This document shows, in pieces, positions 6,855 through 14,685 of a stretch of DNA of 15,645 nucleotides. Every line of letters starts with the position of its first letter. Position 1 is the first letter of the stretch. Source of the DNA: CAYUWK01 sp964580085 (GTDB taxonomy: Bacteria; Patescibacteriota; Minisyncoccia; Minisyncoccales; CG1-02-41-26); the NCBI GenBank assembly GCA_964580085.1, contig CAZOJF010000010.1:1-15645 (forward strand). Direction: 5' to 3'. The notes beneath the pieces are model-generated. The model searched no databases. It saw only the letters and a list, made by a program, of their open reading frames with translations, and was not told the origin of the DNA. A program made the position numbers and the translations under genes.

Positions 6855-7424
6855 ATGAACAAAAAAGTTTTAATTGAAATTTCAGCTAGACATATTCATT
6901 TATCTCAAAAAGATTTGGAAGCGCTTTTTGGTAAAGGATATGAATTAAAAAAACTTAAGAAATTGAGCCAAGCAAACGATTTTGCGGCTCAAGAGAAATT
7001 AGATATTAAATTTGGGAAATATATACTTAGGGGAGTTAGGATAGTTGGACCAGTTCGCAAAGAAACTCAGGTTGAGATATCTTTAACAGATGCCTTTAAC
7101 TTAAAAGTTGAGCCCGTGTTAAGATTATCTGGCAATTTAGAAGCAACGCCGGGGGCAATTTTAATAAAAGGTAAGAAAAAAAGAAGAATTAAACAAGGAG
7201 TTATTATTGCTCAAAGACATTTACATTGTAATTTTGAAGAAGCAAAAATATTAAAACTTAAAAATTCAAGTTTTATCTCTATAAAAAGTAAAGGCAGAAG
7301 AGGGATTACATTCCATAATGTAAAAGTTAGAGCAAAACAAGGCTATAACCTTTCTTTACATTTGGACACAGATGAAGGTAATGCCGCCGGGATAATTAAA
7401 AAAGGGGAAGGGACAATAATATGA
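6855..7424 (+). CDS. pduL: Phosphate propanoyltransferase / phosphotransacetylase, PduL type
   Basis: A 189-residue zinc enzyme that converts acyl-CoA (here probably acetyl-CoA) and phosphate into acyl-phosphate plus CoA. It is not homologous to Pta. Seen: ISARHIHLS at 9-17 with metal-binding H13 and H15; GPVRKETQVEIS at 65-76 with R68, the likely catalytic arginine; GVIIAQRHLH at 115-124 with H122 and H124; and HLDTDEGNAAG at 169-179 with H169 and D171. These are the two tandem barrel halves of the family. No N-terminal encapsulation peptide precedes the core, so it is not a microcompartment form. It overlaps ackA by 4 nt, which strongly supports the acetyl-CoA to acetate route. It is slightly shorter than the common 200-215 residues. 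Confidence 0.92.
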   Translation: MNKKVLIEISARHIHLSQKDLEALFGKGYELKKLKKLSQANDFAAQEKLDIKFGKYILRGVRIVGPVRKETQVEISLTDAFNLKVEPVLRLSGNLEATPGAILIKGKKKRRIKQGVIIAQRHLHCNFEEAKILKLKNSSFISIKSKGRRGITFHNVKVRAKQGYNLSLHLDTDEGNAAGIIKKGEGTII

Positions 7425-8452
7425 TTTTAGTTTTAAATTGCGGGAGTCAATCAATTAAATGGAAATTATTTAGAAGAGAATCTAAATCTATTTTGAAATT
7501 GGAAAAAGAAAATAAAATCGATATTTTTAAAGTTAAAGATTATAAAAATACTTTAATTAAAGAGCTTAAAAAAATAGATAAAAAGCATCTAAAAATAATA
7601 GGTCATAGATTTGTCTCCGGAGGTGATAAATTTAGAGACCCACTTGTAATCACCAAAAGTAATTTAAAACAATTAAAAAAGTTTAATAAATTTGCTCCTT
7701 TACATAATCCCTTTAATATTTTAGGCATAGAAATAGCCCAAAAGGCCTTTCCCAGCTCAAAGCAGATTGCTGTTTTTGACACAGGTTTTTATAAAGATTT
7801 ACCTCCAAAGTCTTATATCTATGCTCTACCCAAAAATATCAGGGAGAAATTTGGGTTTAAAAGACTTGGCTTTCACGGAATATCTCATAAATTTGCTGCT
7901 GAACAGGCCAGTAAGCAAATAAAAAAACCATTTAAGAAATTAAAGATTATTACTTGTCATTTAGGAGGTGGTTCAAGTATAACAGCTATTAAGAATGGGA
8001 AAGCTATGGAAACATCAATGGGATTTACTCCCTTGGAAGGGCTCATGATGATGACTCGTACGGGAGACATTGATTCGGGAATTGTTTTAGAATTAGTTGG
8101 AAAATATTCGGTGAAAAAAACAAGTCAAATTTTAAATCATGAATCTGGGATTAAAGGATTATGTGGCGAAGATAAAATGCTGAAGGTTTTGAAAAGAAAA
8201 GACAAAAAAGCGAAACTTGCTTTAGATATTTTTGTTTATAAAATCAAAAAATATATTGGAAGTTATTATGCTATTTTAGATGGGTGCGATTTATTAGTTT
8301 TTACGGGGACAATTGGGTACGGTTCATCAAAAATTAGAAATATGATTTGCCAACATTTAGGAATTTTAAAAAATACAAAAATCTTAGCTATTAAAACAGA
8401 CGAAGAATTAGAAATAGCTATGGAAATTAATAAATTAAAAAAATATGAATAA
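7421..8452 (+). CDS. ackA: Acetate kinase, short form
   Basis: Transfers phosphate from acetyl-phosphate to ADP, giving acetate and ATP. Seen: LVLNCGSQSIKWKLF at 3-17 with N6; GHRFVSGGDKFRDP at 61-74 with R63; APLHNPFN at 92-99; VFDTGFY at 118-124 with D120; GFHGISH at 150-156 with H152; CHLGGGSSI at 179-187; TSMGFTPLEGLMMMTRTGDIDSG at 198-220 with R213; and TDEE at 326-329 supplying the Mg ligand. At 343 residues it is about 55 shorter than typical AckA. The losses include a segment after VFTGTIGYGSSKIR (usually FTAGIGENS..IR). The nucleotide loop also reads GGGSS instead of GNGAS. Catalytic residues are kept, so I infer a trimmed but functional enzyme. Butyrate or propionate kinase is a less likely alternative. 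A purine-rich GAAGGGA at 7407-7413 precedes the start; the 8-nt overlap with ppsA suggests coupling. Confidence 0.9.
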   Translation: MILVLNCGSQSIKWKLFRRESKSILKLEKENKIDIFKVKDYKNTLIKELKKIDKKHLKIIGHRFVSGGDKFRDPLVITKSNLKQLKKFNKFAPLHNPFNILGIEIAQKAFPSSKQIAVFDTGFYKDLPPKSYIYALPKNIREKFGFKRLGFHGISHKFAAEQASKQIKKPFKKLKIITCHLGGGSSITAIKNGKAMETSMGFTPLEGLMMMTRTGDIDSGIVLELVGKYSVKKTSQILNHESGIKGLCGEDKMLKVLKRKDKKAKLALDIFVYKIKKYIGSYYAILDGCDLLVFTGTIGYGSSKIRNMICQHLGILKNTKILAIKTDEELEIAMEINKLKKYE

Positions 8453-11400
8453 ACAAGAGAGAAATATTCTGTGGTTTAAAGAGATTTCTAAAAATGATAC
8501 GCCTCTTGTCGGAGGAAAGAATGCTTCTCTGGGAGAGATGTATTCCAAGCTTGTGAAAAAGGGAGTTAATATTCCCAATGGTTTTGCCTTAACTTCTAAG
8601 GCCTATTGGTATTATTTAAAGGCCAATAAAATTGATAGAAAAATAAAAGATCTCTTTAAAAAATTTAATCCTAAAAGTATAAAAAGCTTAGAACAAACAA
8701 GCAAACAAGCCAGAAGTATTATTTTGCAAGGTGAAATTCCAGAAGACTTAAAAAAAGATATTTTTAAAAAATATAAAATTCTTTCTCAAAATTATAAAGA
8801 TAAATTTACCGATGTTGCTGTTCGTTCTTCGGCAACTGCCGAAGATTTGCCAAGTATTTCAGCAAAAGAGATGGTATTAGGGAAAATAGGAGGGAAGATA
8901 AAATACATTAAAATGGAAGAATTTTTTGAATTATCAAAAATGGGTGAAAACAAAAATAAAATAATTTATATCCCATCTCTATCAAAAGGAAGAAAAGTAA
9001 AATGGCAAAAAGTAAATGAAATTTATCGACATCCTGCTAATAACAAAATTTTACATAAAATTACCACTAAAGGTGGAAGAGAAATTACAATAACATCCAA
9101 TCATTCTTTAATTGCTTTGGATAATGATACTTTTGAAACTAAAATAATTTCCATTGATCAAATCGATGATTCTACTAGAATTCCATCGGTTAAACATCTT
9201 CCATTAATTGAAAGTGCGCAAAAAGTAATAGATGTTAGGCAAACTATAAAATCCATACCGGTAATCGTAAACAACGGCAGGATAAAAACAAACAGTAAAA
9301 ATACCCTAGATCAACAATATGGGCTACCTTCTAAAATTAATATAAATAAAGATTTTGCATATTTTCTTGGCATTTATCTGGCAGAAGGATCTATTTATGA
9401 AAAAAATAGTTGTATTGATATTTCTTGCGATTTAAGATCAACATTAGATAGAGTGAGAAAGTTTTATAAATCAATCAATAGTTATAACGATAAAAAAATA
9501 AAGTATAAAAGAAAAGTGAGAATCCAAAATGTCATTTTATCTGCTTTCCTTCGTGATACTACCGGAGTGCCACTACCTTTTAAGGGCAAGGGGAGGTCAT
9601 GCAAAATAAAATATGTGCCTGATTTCCTTTTTACTCAGACAAAAGAAATAATAGGTGAATTTTTGAAAGGATTATTTGATGGAGATGGTTGGATAGATAA
9701 GCATAGTATAGGATATTGTTCTTTATCAAAAAAGTTAATTGGAGGAATAGCAGGGTTGTTAGAAATGCTTAAAATAAATTATTATATCGGTAAAAAATGT
9801 ACCACAATAACCATCCCATCAAAGGATGCTCAAAAATTTAAACAACTTATTGGATTTTTTGGAGATAAAAAAAATCAAAGAAAATTAGAATTACTCATTA
9901 AAAACTATAATAAGATGGAAAAACACCAAGATTTTATAGATACTTTTCCTGCTAGTAAAAGAATTTCAGAACTTTTAGAAAAAAATTTAAAACCAGAAAT
10001 TAATTTACAAGAAGTTGAAATTGTTATTTGTCCAAAATGTAAGGGGGAAATGGTAAAAAAAGGATATTATCTTGACCATAAAAATAATAGAACAAAGATA
10101 CAGCGTTACAAGTGTACAAATTGTGGTTTTTCGCCAGGGGTAAAAACTACTTATTCCTTAAAGAAAAAAATGGTTTCAAAACCTCTTTATTATAATGAAC
10201 TTGGTCAATTTAAAAAAGATGGGACACCTTGGAATAAAGGGAATAGAAAAAAATTGATTACTTATGGAATTTCTTATTTAAAAAAAATAGCCGAGAAAAC
10301 AAATTCAAAAGAATTATTGGAAATAGTAAATAGCGACGTTATATGGGATAAGGTAGAGAAAATTGAACGGATAAAGTATTCAGGATATGTTTATGATTTT
10401 GTTGTGCCTGATACACAAAATTTCGTAGCTGGATTAGGAGGAATAGTCACTCATAATACAGCAAGTTTTGCCGGTGCCCACGAAACATATTTAAATGTTA
10501 AAGGAGAGGAAGATTTATTTAAGGCAGTTAAAAAATGTTTAGCATCTCTATTCAATGCTCGAGCCATTGCTTACCGCGAAGAAAAAGGATTTGATCATTT
10601 AAAAATAGCTCTTTCGGTAGGCATTCAGAAGATGATTAGAAGTGATTTAGCATCATCGGGTATAATGTTCACCCTTGACACGGAAACTGGTTTTAGAAAT
10701 GTAGTTGTCATTAATTCAATTTATGGGATAGGAGAAATGATTGTTAAGGGATTAATAACACCAGATGAATTCTTTGTTTTTAAGCCCATGCTCAAAAACA
10801 AAAAATATATGCCGATTATTCTTAAAAATTTAGGCCGAAAAAATAAAGAATACATTTATAATAAAAAAGGAGGATTAAAACAAATTTCTGTTTTTAAGGA
10901 TAAACAATTAAAGTTTTCTTTATCTGATAAAGAAATTTTAATATTGGCAAAATGGGGTTGCTTAATTGAAAAACATTATGGACTTCCTCAAGATTTAGAA
11001 TGGGCCAAGGATGGAAAATCGGGAAAACTTTTTATTGTCCAATCTAGACCAGAAACAGTTCATTCTTTAGAAAAATCTGTTATTTATCAAGAATACAAAA
11101 TAAAAACAAATAAAAAACCGGCTTTAGTTGGTACAGCTATTGGAGATAAGATTGGGACAGGGAAAGTTCACATCATTTCTGATGTTTCTAAAATGTCTGA
11201 ATTCAAAAAAGGAGAAGTATTAGTTACTAAAATGACTGATCCAGATTGGGTAAGTATTATGTATTTAGCTTCAGCGATTGTAACAGACGAAGGATCCAAG
11301 GTTTGCCATGCGGCTATTGTTTCTAGGGAGTTGGGAATACCTTGTGTTGTGGGAACCGAAAAAGCAACAAAAACTTTTAAGAATGGCCAAGAAATTACAG

Positions 11401-12461
11401 TCGATTGTACTCAAGGATTGAATGGAAAAATCTATGCTGGAAAAGTACCTTTTGAAATAAAGAGATATAATTTAAAAAAGGTTCCAAAGTTGAGAACTAA
11501 AATGATGATTAATATCGGAGCTCCAGAAATTGCTTTCAAAACATCTTTTTTACCGAATGATGGAGTAGGGTTGGCCAGAGAAGAATTTATTATTGCGGAA
11601 AAGATAAAGGTTCATCCTTTAGCTCTTTACCATTATAAAAAACTAAAGAAATCAAAAGATAAAAATATTTTAAAGATTATTCAGAAGATTGATCAGATTA
11701 CAATTGAACATAAAGATAAAAGAGAATACTTTGTTAAAGAACTAGCCGAAGGAATTGCTCAAATTGGTAGTGCTTTTTGGCCTAAGCCGGTAATTGTTAG
11801 ATTTTCGGATTTTAAAACGAATGAATATGCCAAATTAATAGGAGGAGAATTATTTGAACCAGCTAATGAATCAAATCCAATGTTAGGCTGGAGAGGAGCT
11901 TCCCGATATTATGATGAAAAATTTAAACCAGCTTTTTTAATGGAATGTGAAGCCATAAAAAGAGTACGTGATGTTTTTGGATTGAAAAATATCAAGTTAA
12001 TGATTCCTTTTTGCAGAACAGTAGAAGAAGGAAAAAAGGTTTTGGCCTTAATGGGGAAATCGGGACTTAAAAGAGGGAGAGATGGTTTAAAGGTTTATGT
12101 AATGTGTGAAATTCCTTCAAACGTTATTTTAGCAGAAGACTTTTTAAAGATATTTGATGGTATGAGTATTGGGTCTAACGATCTTACCCAATTAACATTA
12201 GGGATTGATAGGGACAATGCTTCTCTACAGAAAATTGGCGATGAAAGGAACTTAGCGGTGAAAAAGATGATTAAACAAGTTATTCAACTCTGTAATAAGA
12301 AAAAGAAGTATTGCGGAATTTGTGGCGAAGCAGCCTCTGTACCTGATTTCGCCAGATTTCTGGTAAATTGTGGGATAGAATCCCTTTCTGTGAATCCAGA
12401 TTCTGTTATAAAGACAATGCTTTTAATAAATAAAGTAGAGAAAAAATTAAAAAATGGATAG
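8445..12461 (+). CDS. ppsA: Phosphoenolpyruvate synthase precursor interrupted by an intein
   Basis: A 1338-residue open frame. Removing the intein (residues 137-671) leaves 803 residues, close to normal PpsA. The enzyme interconverts pyruvate + ATP and PEP + AMP + phosphate. N-extein: LVGGKNASLGEMY at 21-33 and VAVRSSATAEDLP at 124-136. C-extein: TASFAGAHETYLNV at 672-685, which completes the ATP-grasp motif. Then comes the swivelling domain with catalytic H955 in CHAAIVSRELGIPCVVG. The PEP/pyruvate barrel follows: NPMLGWRGASRYYDE at 1144-1158, CEIPSN at 1221-1226, SIGSNDLTQLTLGIDRD at 1241-1257 and CGICGEAASVPDFARF with catalytic C1293. No frameshift or lost motif is seen in the exteins, so activity would depend on splicing. 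It sits after ackA (8-nt overlap) and before a LAGLIDADG gene (8-nt overlap). It may serve gluconeogenesis, or run toward pyruvate since no pyruvate kinase is visible here. Confidence 0.95.
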   Translation: MNKQERNILWFKEISKNDTPLVGGKNASLGEMYSKLVKKGVNIPNGFALTSKAYWYYLKANKIDRKIKDLFKKFNPKSIKSLEQTSKQARSIILQGEIPEDLKKDIFKKYKILSQNYKDKFTDVAVRSSATAEDLPSISAKEMVLGKIGGKIKYIKMEEFFELSKMGENKNKIIYIPSLSKGRKVKWQKVNEIYRHPANNKILHKITTKGGREITITSNHSLIALDNDTFETKIISIDQIDDSTRIPSVKHLPLIESAQKVIDVRQTIKSIPVIVNNGRIKTNSKNTLDQQYGLPSKININKDFAYFLGIYLAEGSIYEKNSCIDISCDLRSTLDRVRKFYKSINSYNDKKIKYKRKVRIQNVILSAFLRDTTGVPLPFKGKGRSCKIKYVPDFLFTQTKEIIGEFLKGLFDGDGWIDKHSIGYCSLSKKLIGGIAGLLEMLKINYYIGKKCTTITIPSKDAQKFKQLIGFFGDKKNQRKLELLIKNYNKMEKHQDFIDTFPASKRISELLEKNLKPEINLQEVEIVICPKCKGEMVKKGYYLDHKNNRTKIQRYKCTNCGFSPGVKTTYSLKKKMVSKPLYYNELGQFKKDGTPWNKGNRKKLITYGISYLKKIAEKTNSKELLEIVNSDVIWDKVEKIERIKYSGYVYDFVVPDTQNFVAGLGGIVTHNTASFAGAHETYLNVKGEEDLFKAVKKCLASLFNARAIAYREEKGFDHLKIALSVGIQKMIRSDLASSGIMFTLDTETGFRNVVVINSIYGIGEMIVKGLITPDEFFVFKPMLKNKKYMPIILKNLGRKNKEYIYNKKGGLKQISVFKDKQLKFSLSDKEILILAKWGCLIEKHYGLPQDLEWAKDGKSGKLFIVQSRPETVHSLEKSVIYQEYKIKTNKKPALVGTAIGDKIGTGKVHIISDVSKMSEFKKGEVLVTKMTDPDWVSIMYLASAIVTDEGSKVCHAAIVSRELGIPCVVGTEKATKTFKNGQEITVDCTQGLNGKIYAGKVPFEIKRYNLKKVPKLRTKMMINIGAPEIAFKTSFLPNDGVGLAREEFIIAEKIKVHPLALYHYKKLKKSKDKNILKIIQKIDQITIEHKDKREYFVKELAEGIAQIGSAFWPKPVIVRFSDFKTNEYAKLIGGELFEPANESNPMLGWRGASRYYDEKFKPAFLMECEAIKRVRDVFGLKNIKLMIPFCRTVEEGKKVLALMGKSGLKRGRDGLKVYVMCEIPSNVILAEDFLKIFDGMSIGSNDLTQLTLGIDRDNASLQKIGDERNLAVKKMIKQVIQLCNKKKKYCGICGEAASVPDFARFLVNCGIESLSVNPDSVIKTMLLINKVEKKLKNG
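8853..10457 (+). mobile_element. Intein with LAGLIDADG homing endonuclease inside ppsA
   Basis: 535 residues, ppsA residues 137-671. Boundaries: family sequence runs AEDLP-x-ASFAG, and the only join restoring it is P136 to T672. The intein therefore starts SISAKEMVLGKIGGKIK (Ser1, block A-like) and ends GGIVTHN, with penultimate H670, terminal N671 and +1 Thr. Block B: TSNH at 217-220. Block F: YVYDFVVPDTQNFVAG at 648-663. Endonuclease: first motif FLGIYLAEG at 307-315 (acid E314), second EFLKGLFDGDG at 405-415 (acid D414). Both acids are kept, so cleavage activity is plausible. Between endonuclease and block F lies a zinc ribbon with C529, C532, C557 and C560, then FKKDGTPWNKG near 589-599, reminiscent of short DNA-binding modules of homing enzymes. 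Self-splicing is inferred from motif completeness; a Ser1/Thr+1 pair is less common than Cys1 but known. Confidence 0.93.
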
Positions 12462-13485
12462 CTATAAAAAAATTAATATTTATGAATTCTTAACAGATAA
12501 TAATATAATTCATGTTAAATTAGATGAATTGTTCCTTAGGGAGATAAAAGAAAAAATAATTCAGAAATATGATTCTTTAAAAAAATATAACTCTCGGAAG
12601 TTAAAAATTTGCTACGAAACTTTAAAGGCAGAATTTAGTAAAAATAAATATTTTAAATTTAAAAGATTATTAAAAATAGCTAAAGATATAAGTATTTCTA
12701 ATAGGGAAATTTTCAGCCATATAGAAGTATTTTTTGCTAGAGGATCAAAGACGGGAAGAGAGTTAATTTTGCCGAAAGAGATCAGAATTGATGAACAATT
12801 TGCTGAAGGATATGCTTTATATTTAGCAGAGGGTGATAATGGTTCTAATGGGCATACCATACCCAGAAAAGTTAGATTTACAAATTCAGAATTTTCTGTT
12901 TTAAAGTATTTTCAAGAATGGTTACTTAAATATTTTCCGAATAATAGTTATTATTTTAAAGCTCTTATTCCTAATGATAAAACTTTTACCAAAAGAGACT
13001 ATGATTACATAAAAACTTGTTTCAAATTAAAAGATTCCCAAATAAAAACTAAAAGGTGTAAATGGAAAAAGAAAACAGGTTTTGTATATAGAGTTTGTTG
13101 TGATCAAGCCATTCTTATTGACTTAATTCTTTCTTTAAAAGAAACAATTAAAGAAGTATGCAAGAAGGATAAAAAATTAGCAGCTGCTTATATTAGAGGT
13201 ATGATGATTGGCGAAGGAACTTGCTATTTCAATAAAAGCAGATATGTTAGAATTGAAATGAAAAACGAGAAAGAAATAAAGTATATTTATAAATTGTTGA
13301 AATTATTAGGATATAATTGCAAACTTTCTTTAAGGAGTAACAGAAAAGATATGTGGAGTACCTATATAGGAGCAAAACAGTTAAAAAAGTTTTATGAAGA
13401 GATTGGTTTTGGAGTCCATCAAAAAAGGCAAAGTATTTTGAAAAAGGCGGTTAATAAAAAACTTAGAATAAATCAATATGTTTGA
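12454..13485 (+). CDS. Free-standing LAGLIDADG homing endonuclease-like protein
   Basis: A 343-residue protein with two LAGLIDADG-type motifs: EGYALYLAEGD at 118-128 (acid E126) and AAYIRGMMIGEGT at 244-256 (acid E254). This gives the single-chain, two-domain architecture of a monomeric homing endonuclease. Upstream, residues about 65-97 (FKRLLKIAKDISISNREIFSHIEVFFARGS) look like a helix-turn-helix, followed by LPKEIRIDEQFAE, a lead-in commonly seen before the first motif. No intein splicing blocks are present: no Cys/Ser start, no TxxH and no terminal His-Asn. So it is not an intein remnant. It overlaps ppsA and the PfkB gene by 8 nt each, so it is expressed within the metabolic operon. Its motifs differ from those of the ppsA intein, arguing against a recent duplication. 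It could be an active mobile endonuclease or a domesticated DNA-binding protein. Confidence 0.85.
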   Translation: MDSYKKINIYEFLTDNNIIHVKLDELFLREIKEKIIQKYDSLKKYNSRKLKICYETLKAEFSKNKYFKFKRLLKIAKDISISNREIFSHIEVFFARGSKTGRELILPKEIRIDEQFAEGYALYLAEGDNGSNGHTIPRKVRFTNSEFSVLKYFQEWLLKYFPNNSYYFKALIPNDKTFTKRDYDYIKTCFKLKDSQIKTKRCKWKKKTGFVYRVCCDQAILIDLILSLKETIKEVCKKDKKLAAAYIRGMMIGEGTCYFNKSRYVRIEMKNEKEIKYIYKLLKLLGYNCKLSLRSNRKDMWSTYIGAKQLKKFYEEIGFGVHQKRQSILKKAVNKKLRINQYV

Positions 13486-14464
13486 CATAATTACATTTGG
13501 TTCAGCCACAATAGATACTTTTTTGAAATTAGCCAAAAAAGATTATCAAATCTTAAAAAAGGATAAATCTTCAAACCAAAGAACATTTTGCATTCCTTTA
13601 GGTGCTAAACTTTTAGTTGATGAATTAAGTATTTTAAGTGGAGGAGGAGGGACAAATACTGCTTGTACTTTTTCCAAACAAGGCTTTAAAGTTAATTATG
13701 TTGGAAAAGTTGGTCAGGATAAAAGTGGAGAACATATAATAGAAGAGCTTAAAGAATTTAAAGTGGGGACAGAGTTTATAAAAAAAGATAACAAAAAGGT
13801 TACGGCTTTCTCTGTTATTTTATGCACGTCGGTTGGAGAAAGAACAGTCTTGGTTTATAAAGGAGCTTGCCATTTTATGGAGAAAAATGATATACCTTGG
13901 AATAAAATAAAAAATACAAAATGGTTTTACTTAGCCCCTTTGAGTGGAAAAACTTCTAAGCTTTTTAAATTATTAGTTAATTTTGCTAAAAAAAATAATA
14001 TAAAAATTGCAGCTAATCTAGGAAATAGTCAGATAAACCTAGATAGAAAAATCTTAAATCCAATTCTTTCTAAACTAGATGTTCTTATTTTAAATAAAGA
14101 AGAAGCAAGTTTACTTACCAAAGTTTCAGTTGAGAAAAAGATGATAAAAAAGCTCTGTTCACTTTGTAAAGGAATTATTGTGGTGACCAAGGGCAAAAAG
14201 GGGTCAATAGTATCTGACGGGAAATATATTTTTAAAGCCGGAATACCGCCAATATTAGCCAAAGAAGCTACTGGGGCTGGTGATTCTTACGCCAGTGGAT
14301 TTATAAGTGGACTTTTGAAAAAAAATAGTATAGAATATGCTATTGAATTAGCAACTGCCAATTCTACAAATTGTACTCAAAAGATTGGAGCAAAAAATGG
14401 ATTGTTGCCAAAAAATAAATGGGGTTCTTGGCCCAAGGTGAAAGTTAATAAAAAACGATTATGA
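13478..14464 (+). CDS. PfkB-family carbohydrate/nucleoside kinase
   Basis: A 328-residue ribokinase-fold kinase. Seen: FGSATIDTFL at 7-16 with substrate-binding D13; PfkB signature 1 region SGGGGTNTACTFSKQGF at 54-70; NKEE at 206-209; VVTKGKKGSIV near 235-245; and signature 2 EATGAGDSYASGFISGLL at 263-280 with catalytic base D269 and the GAGD anion hole. The substrate is not readable from sequence: ribokinase, fructokinase, adenosine kinase and 1-phosphofructokinase share these motifs. About 25 residues (22-48) between the first strand and the GG motif are longer than in ribokinase, resembling CPR and archaeal members. It overlaps the LAGLIDADG gene by 8 nt and the ferredoxin gene by 4 nt. 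In a glycolytic neighbourhood it may supply a phosphosugar to the pathway, which is inference. Confidence 0.87.
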   Translation: MFDIITFGSATIDTFLKLAKKDYQILKKDKSSNQRTFCIPLGAKLLVDELSILSGGGGTNTACTFSKQGFKVNYVGKVGQDKSGEHIIEELKEFKVGTEFIKKDNKKVTAFSVILCTSVGERTVLVYKGACHFMEKNDIPWNKIKNTKWFYLAPLSGKTSKLFKLLVNFAKKNNIKIAANLGNSQINLDRKILNPILSKLDVLILNKEEASLLTKVSVEKKMIKKLCSLCKGIIVVTKGKKGSIVSDGKYIFKAGIPPILAKEATGAGDSYASGFISGLLKKNSIEYAIELATANSTNCTQKIGAKNGLLPKNKWGSWPKVKVNKKRL

Positions 14465-14685
14465 AAATTACATTAGACAGAACAAAATGTATTGGTTGTG
14501 GATCTTGTATTGCATTGTGTCCAAAGTTTTTTGAGATAGACGAAGAAGGAAAAGCTCATTTGAAAAAAAGTAAGTTAGACAATAAAACAAATAAAGAAAC
14601 ATTAGAAGTATCAAAACCGGAATGTGCAGAAGAAATAATAGATGTTTGTCCGGTGGAGGCTATAAAAATTTATGACAATAATTAA
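14461..14685 (+). CDS. Single [4Fe-4S] cluster ferredoxin
   Basis: A 74-residue cytoplasmic electron carrier. The cluster ligands are C10, C13 and C16 (CIGCGSC) plus C63 in DVCPVEAI, as in Thermotoga/Desulfovibrio-type ferredoxins with one cluster. Two further cysteines, C20 and C55, sit where those proteins carry a structural disulfide or a lost second cluster. An acidic, charged middle section (24-54) separates the halves. It could carry electrons from a pyruvate:ferredoxin oxidoreductase that makes the acetyl-CoA used by PduL, but no such enzyme is in the window. Its start overlaps the PfkB stop by 4 nt and its end overlaps the L25 start by 14 nt. Confidence 0.93.
   Translation: MKITLDRTKCIGCGSCIALCPKFFEIDEEGKAHLKKSKLDNKTNKETLEVSKPECAEEIIDVCPVEAIKIYDNN

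Noticed and set aside
8859..8864. Alternative intein start at S139 or A140 of PpsA
   Set aside because: It would leave two or three extra residues in the spliced ATP-grasp motif. The family has a single residue between P and ASFAG, so S137 is the consistent boundary.
8853..10457. Group I or II intron instead of an intein
   Set aside because: The reading frame is continuous through both boundaries and ends with the intein-specific His-Asn before Thr, with splicing blocks B and F in place.
12454..13485. Free-standing LAGLIDADG protein as a broken second intein or trans-splicing half
   Set aside because: It has its own start and stop and lacks block A, TxxH and His-Asn, and both neighbouring genes are complete.
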